From Prorocentrum cordatum (taxonomy: Eukaryota; Sar; Dinophyceae; Prorocentrales; Prorocentraceae), in assembly GCA_963575745.1 (NCBI GenBank), contig CAUYUJ010003891.1:890693-913192 (forward strand): DNA of 22,500 nucleotides, read 5' to 3'. Both the position numbers and the translations under genes were made by a program. This document shows, piece after piece, positions 9,573-17,314 of the stretch. The notes below the pieces were generated by a model, which was not told the DNA's origin, did not search any database, and worked only from the letters and a program-made list of their open reading frames with translations. Positions within the stretch are counted from its first letter, which is position 1. Each line of letters opens with the position of its first letter.

Positions 9573-9675
9573 ACGCGCACACACACAACGCACAAACACA
9601 AACACACACACACACATTCACACACATACGCACATATCTGTATACATATATATATACATATATATATATACATAC
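9573..9675. repeat. (CA)n then (TA)n compound microsatellite
   Basis: CA dinucleotides with AACGCACAAACACA-type interruptions cover 9573-9634. They pass into TATACATATATA repeats to 9675. The run ends directly against the hairpin at 9676-9712. Confidence 0.95.
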
Positions 9676-9712
9676 TAGAACCATCGCGCGCTTCGCGCGC
9701 GCTCAGGTTCTA
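9676..9712. repeat. Compound hairpin abutting the microsatellite
   Basis: The outer arms TAGAACC (9676-9682) and GGTTCTA (9706-9712) are perfectly complementary. Between them, GCGCGC-TTC-GCGCGC forms an inner stem. A transcription terminator is unlikely, since no T-tract follows. Function is unknown. Confidence 0.85.
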
Positions 9713-9846
9713 GCAGGCCCCACGCCATGACGAATTCATTGATCCACTGAAACAGTGGACCACAATCCACGCCCGTCAATCCGCACTCCGGGAAGCTTTC
9801 GGGGAAGGTGACTGCGCAGGGGGGACGGAGGCTGGACGAATCGGGC

Positions 9847-9866
9847 TCCCAGAAGGCCTTCTGGGA
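9847..9866. repeat. 20-bp perfect palindrome
   Basis: The sequence TCCCAGAAGGCCTTCTGGGA is its own reverse complement. Related but broken versions (CCGGAAGGCTTTCTGGGG) head the two 116-bp units at 10169 and 10285. This suggests it marks one end of that repeat family. Confidence 0.9.
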
Positions 9867-9897
9867 ACATGAGTTTGGGGAGCCTGTTGGGGCGTGC

Positions 9898-10008
9898 CGT
9901 CGTCGTCGTCGTCGTCGCCGTCGTCGTAGTGTCGTCGTCGCCTCGTGGGGCGCGCCGTCGTCGTCGTCCTCGTCTTCGTCGTCTTGTCGTCTTCGTCGTC
10001 GTCGTCGG
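9898..10008. repeat. (CGT)n microsatellite, interrupted
   Basis: CGT/GTC triplets run from 9898, with interruptions at about 9928-9930, 9940-9955 and in the 9967-9990 part. Poly-Arg, poly-Ser and poly-Val frames across it are artefacts. Confidence 0.93.
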
Positions 10009-10159
10009 TTCAAGAGGGCACTTGGGGCAACTTTGTGCGAAACGATCTGCGTGGGGCCACGAGAAGGCGATCAGTCATGTTCCCAGTCAACTTCCCAAAC
10101 AACTCTCCAGTAGCGTGATGGTACTTCGGAGCCTCCCGAGACTCTCGGGCCCATCATGA

Positions 10160-10950
10160 CTCATGTCGCCGGAAGGCTTTCTGGGGACATGATTTCTTGG
10201 GGTGTGTTGGGGGGCCTCTTGGGCGTTCCCTGGGGGCCCCTTGGGGGCCTCCGGGAACTCTCGGGCCCATTATGAACCATTTCACCGGAAGGCTTTCTGG
10301 GGACATGATTTCTTGGGGTGTGTTGGGAGGCCTCTTGGGCGTTCCCTGGGAGCCCCTTGGGGGTCTCTTGGGGCTTCCTGGGGGCCTCTGGGGCGCCTCA
10401 CGGGGCTTCGTGGGAGCCTGTTGATGGCCTCTGGGGGCCTACTGGGGGCCTCTAAAGCCAGAGACCTCGAAATATCGGTTTCCGGTCCCCCTCTGAGCCC
10501 CCTCTGGGGGAGCTCTTGGGGCACACTTGGGTTGTCTCGGGAGGCCCCCTGGGCCGTCTTGGGGTTCTCTTCAGGGCCTCGTGGGCCGTCTTGGAGCGAA
10601 CTGAAGGGCCGCCGAGGCCGTGGGGGAGCGCTGGGAAGGGGGGAAAGCGAAAACGCCAAAAATCCTTCAAAACATAGGAAAATGAATGAGTTTTGCCTCC
10701 CAGGGCCCTCTTTGGGGAGCCTCTTGAGTCCGTCGTGGAGCGTGTTGGAGTCCTCGTCGGCCGTCTTGAGGGCAGGTTGGGCGTCTTCGGGGCCTCTTGG
10801 GAGCGTCTTGGGCCCTCTCGGGACCCCCATTAGCCTGTCGTGGCCTGCTTCGGGCCGAGCCCGAGCCGCCTCGGGACCCCTCTGGGCCCCCTCTTGGGGC
10901 GCTCTTGGGGCACACTTGGGTTGTCTCAGGAGCCTCCTGGGCCGCACGAT
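10160..10950 (+). repeat. G-rich CTTGGGG minisatellite region with 116-bp duplication
   Basis: The plus strand is built from words such as CCTCTTGGGG, CCTGGGGGCC and CTTGGGGGCC at irregular spacing. Inside it, a 116-bp unit starting at CCGGAAGGCTTTCTGG is found at 10169 and again at 10285. A separate segment, centred on GGCACACTTGGGTTGTCTC, occurs near 10520 and again 389 bp later near 10909. A 377-codon frame on plus and a 244-codon frame on minus both cross the region. They are low-complexity (G/L/S/W versus P/R/E) and mirror each other, so I do not call a gene. Confidence 0.8.
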
Positions 10951-11334
10951 CGAAGACGAAGAGGGCGGGTATCCAGGGTTTGGAATATATGCGTTGAATG
11001 GCCCGCGAGCAGACAAGGGCGAACAATGCTTTTTTGTTGTTTTCTACATCGGGGGATGGACTCGGACCCGGAGATTGGAGGTAAGGGATGTCGAGGGGGA
11101 GAGCTGGCCAGGAGGGCAAGATCTATCAACATCGACTCGGAAACCAGACAAGATGGGAACGTGCGTCGATTGTGAAGGGGCCCTGAGACACACAAATAAA
11201 TACACACAAATCAAACGATGTCCCATATTTTCCCATATTTTCTGGGTTTCTGTCATCCCCCCCACTGCCCATGTTTTCCCATATTTTCGAAGGAATCGAC
11301 GATTAATTGTGTCTGTGTGTTTTCTCTCCTCCTG
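10951..11334. other. No gene; short TCCCATATTT repeats
   Basis: TCCCATATTT occurs twice in tandem at 11221-11240 and again at 11278-11287. No coding region or RNA gene is recognised. Confidence 0.5.
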
Positions 11335-11525
11335 AGATTGGGTCGCATCGGATACGAAATCGGCATCGAATCGGCTCTTTCGCGCCGGGCTGCACAACAA
11401 ACACTGCCGTGTGCAAGCATCGGGCCGTACCAAATCTCTAAGGAGAGATGGAACCGAATCACATCGGGCCGTGCGAGCTCGAAATCGAATCGGATCCGTG
11501 GGCGAGCGATAAGTACATCTAATGT
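11335..11525. repeat. ATCGG-rich dispersed repeat, copy 1 (diverged)
   Basis: Words GCATCGGATACGAAATCGG and GTGCAAGCATCGGGCC match copies at 12770-12965 and 14598-14820 in the same orientation and order. On the minus strand all three copies give a VRPDAC/MRPDAC phrase, but frames break outside it. Most likely this is a dispersed, short non-coding repeat of unknown class. Confidence 0.6.
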
Positions 11526-11680
11526 CACACATCTTCCGCCCTCCGGACCCCGACTCAACTTCTCTCCCACTGCACCTCTCTCAAAGACGTCTTGCCGCGC
11601 TGTGTGTTACCCTGTCGCCCTAACTCGTCGTCCTATCTTCTTCTCCTCCTCCTCCCCCTCATCCTCCTACTCCCTGCTCA

Positions 11681-11820
<140 letters not shown>

Positions 11821-11840
11821 CGGACGAGGAGGAGGAGGAA

Positions 11841-12205
11841 GTGGCCTACAGTTGGCTCCGGGCATCCAAAATGTCGCCCGGGAATGGAGATCTGGGAAGT
11901 CGAAGAGCACGAAGTGGCCTACAGTTGGCTCCGGGCATCCAAAATGTGGCCCGGGAATGGAGTTCTGGGAAGTCGAAGAGCACGAAGTGGCCTACAGTTG
12001 GCTCCGAGCATCCAAAATGTGGCCCGGGAATAGAATTCTGGGAAGTCGAAGAGCACGAAGTGGCCTACAGTTGGCTCCGAGCATCCAAAATGTGGCCCGG
12101 GAATGGAGTTCTGGGGAGTCGTAGAGCACGAAGTGGCCTACAGTTGGCTTCGGGCATTCAAAAGGTGGCCCGGGAATGGAGTTCTGGGAGGTCGAGGAGC
12201 ACGAA
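11841..12205. repeat. Tandem array: five units of exactly 73 bp
   Basis: Unit starts (GTGGCCTACAGTTGG) fall at 11841, 11914, 11987, 12060 and 12133. The array ends at 12205, giving exactly 5 x 73 bp. Only a few substitutions separate units, the last being the most diverged. Since 73 is not a multiple of three, every frame is rotated from unit to unit, which argues against coding. No spacers separate units, so it is not a CRISPR array. It directly follows the (ATC)n tract. Confidence 0.97.
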
Positions 12206-12769
12206 GTGTGTGACTGTTTGCTCACAACGAGCCCGGCCCTGAGCCCGGCCCTCGCTGTCCGGATGCCGCCCAGACCTCCCTTCTGAGTCATCAGATGCTC
12301 TCTTTTGACACCACTAGAAACCTATCAGTCTTCGCTGTTAGGTAAAAGTGCACACGTCCGAGCGATGCCAAGCGGAGGAGACCTCCTGCTCGAGCAGCTG
12401 CTGCGCGCGGTCCTTGTTCACCTGGCGGGGCGGGGCGGCGAAGCGACAAGAATCGGCAGCGCGCCCCTTCGGCAAATCTACCTGAATTCTTCTCGCCGTG
12501 GTCGGGGGTGGAGGGCAGCGGGTCCTGCAGCGTGCGAGTCCACCCCCTCCAAGTCTGTCATGAGGTGAAGGGGGCTGTAGGGGGACGGATCCCGCCGCGG
12601 CTTCCCTGGCAGGAAGCCCACAAAAGACGCACGCGCCCAACCACGCACGTGAATACACCCCCCCAGTCCGCGAGACCAGCCGCGTGATACGAACGTTCGC
12701 GCAATGCCTGCTCTCGAAACCAACGGTATCCCTGCACGTGCACGTGCCTCTTTCGCTCCTGACCTGGGA
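12206..12769. other. No recognisable gene
   Basis: A small duplication, GAGCCCGGCCCT, occurs twice near 12229-12253. A perfect palindrome, CTGCTCGAGCAG, lies near 12387. Overlapping GC-driven frames on both strands show no known domain. Confidence 0.5.
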
Positions 12770-12965
12770 CGAAGGTCGGTCATCATCGAGTCGGGAGACC
12801 GGATCGAATCGGAATGCGCGGCGGATCAGGCTGAAACGGGCGCGGAAGGCGGAATCGTGCCGGGTCGTTTGCGCCAGGATGCACATCAGTGCCATGCAAG
12901 CGTCCGGCCGCATCGGATCGGGCAGGGATCGACTTCGAATCGGGTCGATCGGATCGAAATGAGCT
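12770..12965. repeat. ATCGG-rich dispersed repeat, copy 2
   Basis: It shares TGCGCCAGGATGCAC, a CCATGCAAGCGTC block and a CATCGGATCGG block with copy 3 at 14598-14820, in the same order and orientation. The minus strand reads MRPDAC followed by a CILAQTTR phrase that copy 3 repeats with few changes. Internally it is made of short ATCGG, TCGGATCG and CGAATCGG words. Confidence 0.75.
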
Positions 12966-13114
12966 CTGCACTCCCCACCCCAGTGGGTCAGGGCTCCGCC
13001 TACCTCCTGTGGCCGGTGACGGATGCAGCGCAACCCTACGGAGACGGCATCTTTCCCCACCTAGAGGGGCAGGTCGTGGTAGTGTGCGCCGAGAATGCGC
13101 CGAAGGCATCTATA

Positions 13115-13230
13115 CACCACCGTGCTTGACCAGGGCCATCCTTGGCCCTGGTATGGTGCACGCGCTCTCCTTGCCGAGGCCACGTGGGACGGCAGACACC
13201 TTAACTTGGCCCTGGCCAGGCATGGTGGTG
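13115..13230. repeat. 116-bp unit bounded by 24-bp inverted repeats
   Basis: 13115-13138 is the reverse complement of 13207-13230 with three mismatches. In addition ACCAGGGCCA (13129-13138) pairs perfectly with TGGCCCTGGT (13143-13152) across 4 nt. Two alternative folds therefore share the same left arm. No coding region is supported. Confidence 0.8.
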
Positions 13231-13400
13231 GTGAAGCATGGATGCGTTCTGAGTCCTCCGAATGGCTTGAATGCCACAGGGCGTGCCTCCAGCGGCTGTG
13301 CGGGACGATTCGGGCCCCCCCGGAATTGTCTCAGTGAGGTGCAACTGCTGGAAAGTATCCCAGGGCGAGAGAACCTCCAGGAGCCAGCGGAAACCTCCGA

Positions 13401-13431
13401 TATGTGTATATATATATACATATATATATAC
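13401..13431. repeat. (TA)n microsatellite
   Basis: TATGTGTATATATATATACATATATATATA-type dinucleotide sequence spans this interval. The gene-free stretch 13231-13555 around it shows no recognisable gene. Confidence 0.95.
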
Positions 13432-13555
13432 CGAAGACGAGGACGAAGAGTGGTGGTGGTCTCTGTGTATGTGCCTTCTGCGGAACAAGAGCGCGGGCGC
13501 CCCTCTGCAAGTGATCTCGTGAGGGGGGAGTTTTTAGGAGGGGACAGGGAGGGAT

Positions 13556-13851
13556 CATCGAGCTGGAATCGGCGAGACATCGCCGATTGATCTACGAGGG
13601 CCCCGCCGATGGCGAAACTGCATGCCCTTGGGTTGGGTGGATCTATCAGGCCCCTATCGGCGATTAGTGGGCGATCGGGGGTCGATGCAACCTCAGGTGG
13701 GGGAGGGGTAGGCTCAGAGGGGGATGTATCGACCCCCAGTCGCTCACTCATCGCCGATAGGGGCCCGATAGCCCACCCCGCCCAGGAGTGTGCGGTTTCG
13801 AATCTGGTGCCGATCGCCGATATGTTGGCCATGCATCGCCGATGCCAGGTC

Positions 13852-13855
<4 letters not shown>
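13556..13855. mobile_element. 300-bp fold-back (palindromic) element
   Basis: The two 25-bp termini, starting CATCGAGCTGG at 13556 and CATCGACCTGG on the reverse strand at 13855, match with 4 mismatches. Inverted similarity continues inward over most of the element. It is strongest between 13630-13690 and 13727-13785 around CCCCTATCGGCGAT. The centre is near 13706. The right end abuts (TA)13. This architecture fits a miniature fold-back transposon, but no clear target duplication is visible and no second copy occurs in the window. Confidence 0.72.

Positions 13856-13882
<27 letters not shown>
13856..13882. repeat. (TA)13 microsatellite
   Basis: This uninterrupted TA run starts at the base after the fold-back element ends. 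It may be part of the element's preferred insertion target or its own tail. Confidence 0.97.
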
Positions 13883-13967
13883 GAGGGCCTAGCTTGACCC
13901 TCCCCCCAAGAGCCTTCTGTGGCAACTCATGGGAGCCTCCCATACTATCTTGTTGGCTCTTGCGAAT

Positions 13968-14016
13968 CGACGCTGCTCGACGCTAAATCGACGCGGATCG
14001 ACGCTAAATCGGCGCT
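13968..14016. repeat. 21-bp tandem duplication
   Basis: Two 21-bp units, CGACGCNNNTCGACGCTAAAT, are followed by a partial third starting CGGCGCTG. Related CGACGC words continue to about 14060. Confidence 0.8.
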
Positions 14017-14597
14017 GTCTCACCACCTCCCAGACGCCAATTGACGCTGGTCGACGCGGAAGACGGAATTCCGAGGGCATGCCGGGCTCCCATGACTTCC
14101 CACCGAAGGAGCCGACATCCCCCCATAGCTAACGAGGCCGCTGGCAGGTGCTCTCGCCCAGCGCGGGCGTGGCGCACGTGGCGTGCGGCGCACGTTTCCT
14201 CCGAGCGTGCCGAACAGGGCGGGCGGCGCACGATGCCCGAGGCACACCAGGCGGAGTTTTCGCCCTGACAGGTGCGCCCCCCTCGGCAGTCCATCGAAGT
14301 CACGCCCGCAACCATCCATGAAGTCACAATGTGTCACTCAGCTCCGCTATAACTACACCTCCGCTGCCGCCCGAGTCAGCCCCCGCAGTCGAGCACTCCA
14401 CGGAGAACCGGATCGAGCAGGCCCATGGGCTCATCGGGTGCCACAGCGCCGTCTGGGGCAGCCCAACTCCCACAAGGGCGGGGTATCGAGCCTGGAAGTC
14501 AGTTTCTGTTGTATTCACGGCAGCCCCACTCTGCGGGCAGAAACCTCCGCGACCCCAACCAACCACCCAATTGAGAGATGAGGGAGGAGGGAGGGAC
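14017..14597. other. No recognisable gene
   Basis: Several overlapping frames of 60-130 codons occur on both strands, with no domain I recognise. No tRNA or other RNA structure was found by eye. Confidence 0.5.
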
Positions 14598-14820
14598 AAT
14601 ATCAGTCGGCGTCGGATCGGAGAAAGGATCACATCGGAACGTGCTTCGGATCGCGCTGCATCGGGTACGAAGACGAAATCGGATCGGGTCGACTGCGCCA
14701 GGATGCACCACTGCGCAATCCAAGCATCGGGCCTCATCGGATCGTCGGAATATCGGCATCGAATCCGATCGAGCTGGCCAGAACAGATATCGAATCGAAT
14801 CGAACACATCGAAGTGGACA
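14598..14820. repeat. ATCGG-rich dispersed repeat, copy 3
   Basis: This copy contains TGCGCCAGGATGCACCA, CCAAGCATCGGGCC and TCATCGGATCG in the same order as copy 2. It also carries GCATCGGGTACGAA, shared with copy 1. It ends in ATCGAATCGAATCGAACAC. No terminal inverted repeat is evident. Confidence 0.75.
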
Positions 14821-14863
14821 CTGATGGAGGGAGGGGCAGATCACTTGAAGATTATTTGGAAAG

Positions 14864-14920
14864 GGGCGCCAAGCCGAGGAACTTAGCATGCTCCCGCAAG
14901 CTTGGCGCCCGCGGCCAAGC
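14864..14920. repeat. Overlapping inverted repeats (11 bp and 7 bp)
   Basis: GGGCGCCAAGC at 14864-14874 pairs perfectly with 14900-14910 over a 25-nt loop. The same right-arm bases GCTTGGC (14900-14906) also pair with GCCAAGC (14914-14920). These two hairpins are mutually exclusive. No regulatory role can be assigned. Confidence 0.8.
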
Positions 14921-16039
14921 AGCAATCCGGCCGACGAGACCCGCTCCCCAAACGCCTGGCCCTGGCGCGCACTTGACAAAAACGGGTCTTGCAGTACCGA
15001 TTGTAGACGGTTGGGGAGGCGGGAAACCGGAGAAGAGAGAATGGAGGCGGAACAGAAAAGGGAGGTAGAGGAGGAACATGAAGAGGACGAGGGCTCGAGT
15101 TGGGCTCCCCCCTCGCGGTCGCCAACGTCTTCGAGAAAGCTAAAATCTAGCGCTCTGAAGGTGGACAGATGAAGAAGATGTGATAAAGATGACTAGAAAG
15201 ATTATGAAGGAAGGGGAGGGGGAGAGGGAGGGAGGGAAGTTGGAGGGACTCGACAGGGATTCGATTGCCTACCCAAGGGGGTATCCATGGACACAACTAA
15301 AGTGGCAGGGGCACCACTGCTACACCAGGCCTGTCATTGCGGTAAAAGACGTGCTGCATTGCTGCTGATGGCAACATAACATAAGATGAGGAAGTAATGA
15401 CCAATGGATCACCGCAGGGGGCACGTGCCCCAGTGGATTCGCGCCTGGCTTCAAGCACGATAAGCAAACATGAACATGCGGGGCATGTGAAAACCACGCA
15501 CGTTGCATACACCAAATCGTCCACGCCTGTCAAAGAACAGTGGAATGACCTCGTCGCCGATGACTCACTGCCCGAATGCGACGGCGTGGTGCGTAGGGAT
15601 CGGGGCCCAAAACCACGGCCAATCCTGCCCAAGCGGCTAGCAAGAAACGAGAGGAGCGCACTCCACGTTGCGCAGCGATTGTGGCTAGTGATGCGTGGTT
15701 TGAGCCAGGAGATTACGGAAGAAGACTGAGAGGGACCTGCGGGTCTCACCCGGCACTCGATCGCCAACTCTCGATGGCTCACCCGTCTCCGCATCGCATC
15801 TTGCCAGCAGACGCCCCAACATGCGAGCAACCCCCAGGAATCTTGACGCGCGTCTTCGCGGAAGCCGTCGAAGGCTCTTCCCGACCAGTTTTTCGGGTCA
15901 CCCCAGCAGGGGGAGCTCGGCGACGAGGTCGGCCAACGCGCTTCGCCCCCGCCCCAGTTCTCCTTCCGCCATCGCGCCACAACTGATGAGACGTTCCCAG
16001 GCCCGAAGGTCCAGGAGCCGCCGTAACAGACAGGAGGGG
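14921..16039. other. No recognisable gene
   Basis: A minus-strand frame of 297 codons (16190-15297) and a plus frame of 110 codons (15397-15729) overlap. The minus frame follows the RT pseudogene but lies in another frame. It contains a GVDDLVYA phrase near 15525 that faintly recalls an RT box without supporting motifs. I treat both as unproven. Confidence 0.4.
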
Positions 16040-16119
16040 TCAGAGGGGTAGACTGGGAACAGAACTTTGGACGCGGAGCATCCCCAAAAGCAAAATTATG
16101 ATTACACGTCGGTCGGAAG

Positions 16120-16256
16120 AAGTAGGTAGAAACATGAAGTAGGAAGGCGGATATAGTGGATTGGGTCCAGGCCCCCCCAGAGAATAACAAAACACAGCAA
16201 AAGCGTGTCGATTCTTGAAGTAGGAAGGCGCTTGAAGTAGATTGGGATCTGGGAAT
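16120..16256. repeat. Two diverged 81-bp direct repeats
   Basis: TGAAGTAGGAAGGCG occurs at 16135-16149 and 16216-16230. The following GT(G/A)GATTGGG is also repeated at the same 81-bp offset. The repeats lie at the point where RT similarity ends, so they may belong to a separate insertion. Confidence 0.7.
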
Positions 16257-16767
16257 CCAAAAATACCTACTTTCAACGACCAGCGTGTACCTGAGAATGC
16301 GCCCAGTCGAAACTCTGCGAGGGGGTCAGAGGCATGGATGTATCCGTGGAGGAAGGTGAGGAGGAGAGACGAACCTTCACATGTGAAACCCACGTCTCGT
16401 GGGAGTGCCATTTGTACCGAGGAGAACAAGCACTGGCCACACAAGGTCCGAGAAAATGACAGCGAATCGTCGACATAGAGGATGCCTTGGACTGTCTCTT
16501 CCGCTGCGGTGCCCGCGAAAGTCCAGCGAACGCCACAGGCGAAGTAGGGATCTTCATACAGCCGTTTACGGGAGTTGCCCAGATCAGCGAGGGTCGCTGG
16601 CTCTGAGAGCGCCCCGCCCATGACCCACCCCTTTCTTCCGCCTGAACACAGCATCTCCAACTCTGAAAATCGATCATGGTTCTGGTCTTACAAAGCCCGT
16701 GAAATATCAGAAAACGCGACCAGGTCATACCCCTGGCTTGATTTTTCACCTCGCTGGACAAGGCGCC

Positions 16768-16786
16768 CATGGGCCTTGCAGCCTTT
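16768..16786. repeat. Target-site duplication, copy next to the A-tail
   Basis: CATGGGCCTTGCAGCCTTT is identical to 16983-17001. On the minus strand it directly follows the insert's A-tract. Because of the A/T run, the last 3 bases are ambiguous, so the true duplication is 16-19 bp. Confidence 0.88.
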
Positions 16787-16982
16787 TTTTTTATTCGTGA
16801 GCACGAGCCGCAGCTAGGTGGCCGGTCCCCAGTGTGCAGCTTGACCCCACTTAGGCTTGCGCCCGCCTGCATCGGCCACGCGGCGGGGACAGCTACGCAT
16901 CGTGCTCCACAACGGCGGAGCAACAAAAACTCGGCGAACGAGCGGGCGAGACTAGGCCAGGCAGAAGAGAAACGCTGCAAGG
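16787..16982 (-). mobile_element. A-tailed SINE-like or truncated retroposon insertion
   Basis: On the minus strand, about 196 bp end in an A-run (T-run 16784-16792 on plus). They are bracketed by the 19-bp repeat at 16768-16786 and 16983-17001. These are the hallmarks of target-primed reverse transcription: duplication, body, 3' A-tail, duplication. The host sequence is the RT pseudogene, and removing 215 bp joins KKGCKAHG in frame to the rest of that RT, which independently confirms the boundaries. The body matches no RNA I recognise. A TGGCCTAGTC word about 24 nt from its 5' end resembles a Pol III A box, but no convincing B box follows. It may be a SINE, a 5'-truncated LINE or a processed transcript. 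Confidence 0.82.
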
Positions 16983-17001
16983 CATGGGCCTTGCAGCCTT
17001 T
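16983..17001. repeat. Target-site duplication, 5' copy relative to the insert
   Basis: This 19-bp match to 16768-16786 lies at the 5' end of the minus-strand insert. It encodes part of KKGCKAH in the interrupted RT frame. Confidence 0.88.
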
Positions 17002-17314
17002 CTTGACCATGGCGGCGAACGCCTGTCGAGTCTTGGTAAGGCTCTCGCACGTATGCTGGCCCTCTGGGCAGGCTGGCGTCTTTGAAGAGATGGGAGGCGT
17101 CAGCCTTGCAGAAGCTGAGCGGGGGCTTGGCACTGCCACAGGCCTTACAACAAGGTTCAGAGTGCGCGAGACTCGTTGACGAAGCGCGCAGGGGAGAGAG
17201 GCTGGCGCCAAAAGGGTCCGAGTGGGATCGTCTGATAGCCTCGTGGCAAGACCGATGGCTCTAGCGCACTTGTGCAGGAAGCGGCGCTGCGTGGCATGCG
17301 CGTTCGAAACAATC

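Larger units (their letters stand above)
16040..17211 (-). pseudogene. Second reverse transcriptase (YVDD type), interrupted
   Basis: Read on the minus strand, YDLVAFSDISRAL is followed by GGALSEPATLADLG (about 16618-16577), then LYVDDSLSFSRTLCGQC, with the catalytic YVDD at 16477-16466. A Leu-rich strand, LLTFLHGYIH, follows. The GG.LSEPA block stands where RTs carry the G.P.G box, and YVDD is box C with both Asp present. YVDD with a CxxC soon after differs from the FADD of typical LINEs. It recalls Penelope-like or unclassified algal RT families. Two lesions are visible: a TAA stop at 16690-16688, and a 215-bp insertion (including one target copy) that shifts frame. Apart from these, the frame is continuous from 17211 to 16040. 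The part below about 16260 looks unrelated to RT. Confidence 0.75.

Noticed and set aside
9676-9712. Intrinsic transcription terminator
   Set aside because: A strong stem is present but there is no following T-tract, and the genome looks eukaryotic.
10202-11335. 377-codon plus-strand frame and 244-codon minus-strand frame
   Set aside because: Both are low-complexity readings of the G-rich minisatellite, mirror each other, and show no domain.
11830-12140. Spliced-leader-like sequence (TTGGCTC) in the 73-bp units
   Set aside because: Only a short match to the dinoflagellate spliced leader; the rest of that leader is absent.
11841-12205. Possible CRISPR array
   Set aside because: Units are directly joined with no variable spacers, and the context is eukaryotic.
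13790-13820. GTTTCGAATC as a Pol III B box or tRNA
   Set aside because: It lies within the right arm of the fold-back element, and no A box or cloverleaf is present.
15467-15530. Minus-strand phrase GVDDLVYA followed by CPAC, resembling an RT box C with CxxC
   Set aside because: No neighbouring RT motif was found in any minus-strand frame upstream, and the Tyr is replaced by Gly. Likely coincidence or too decayed to claim.
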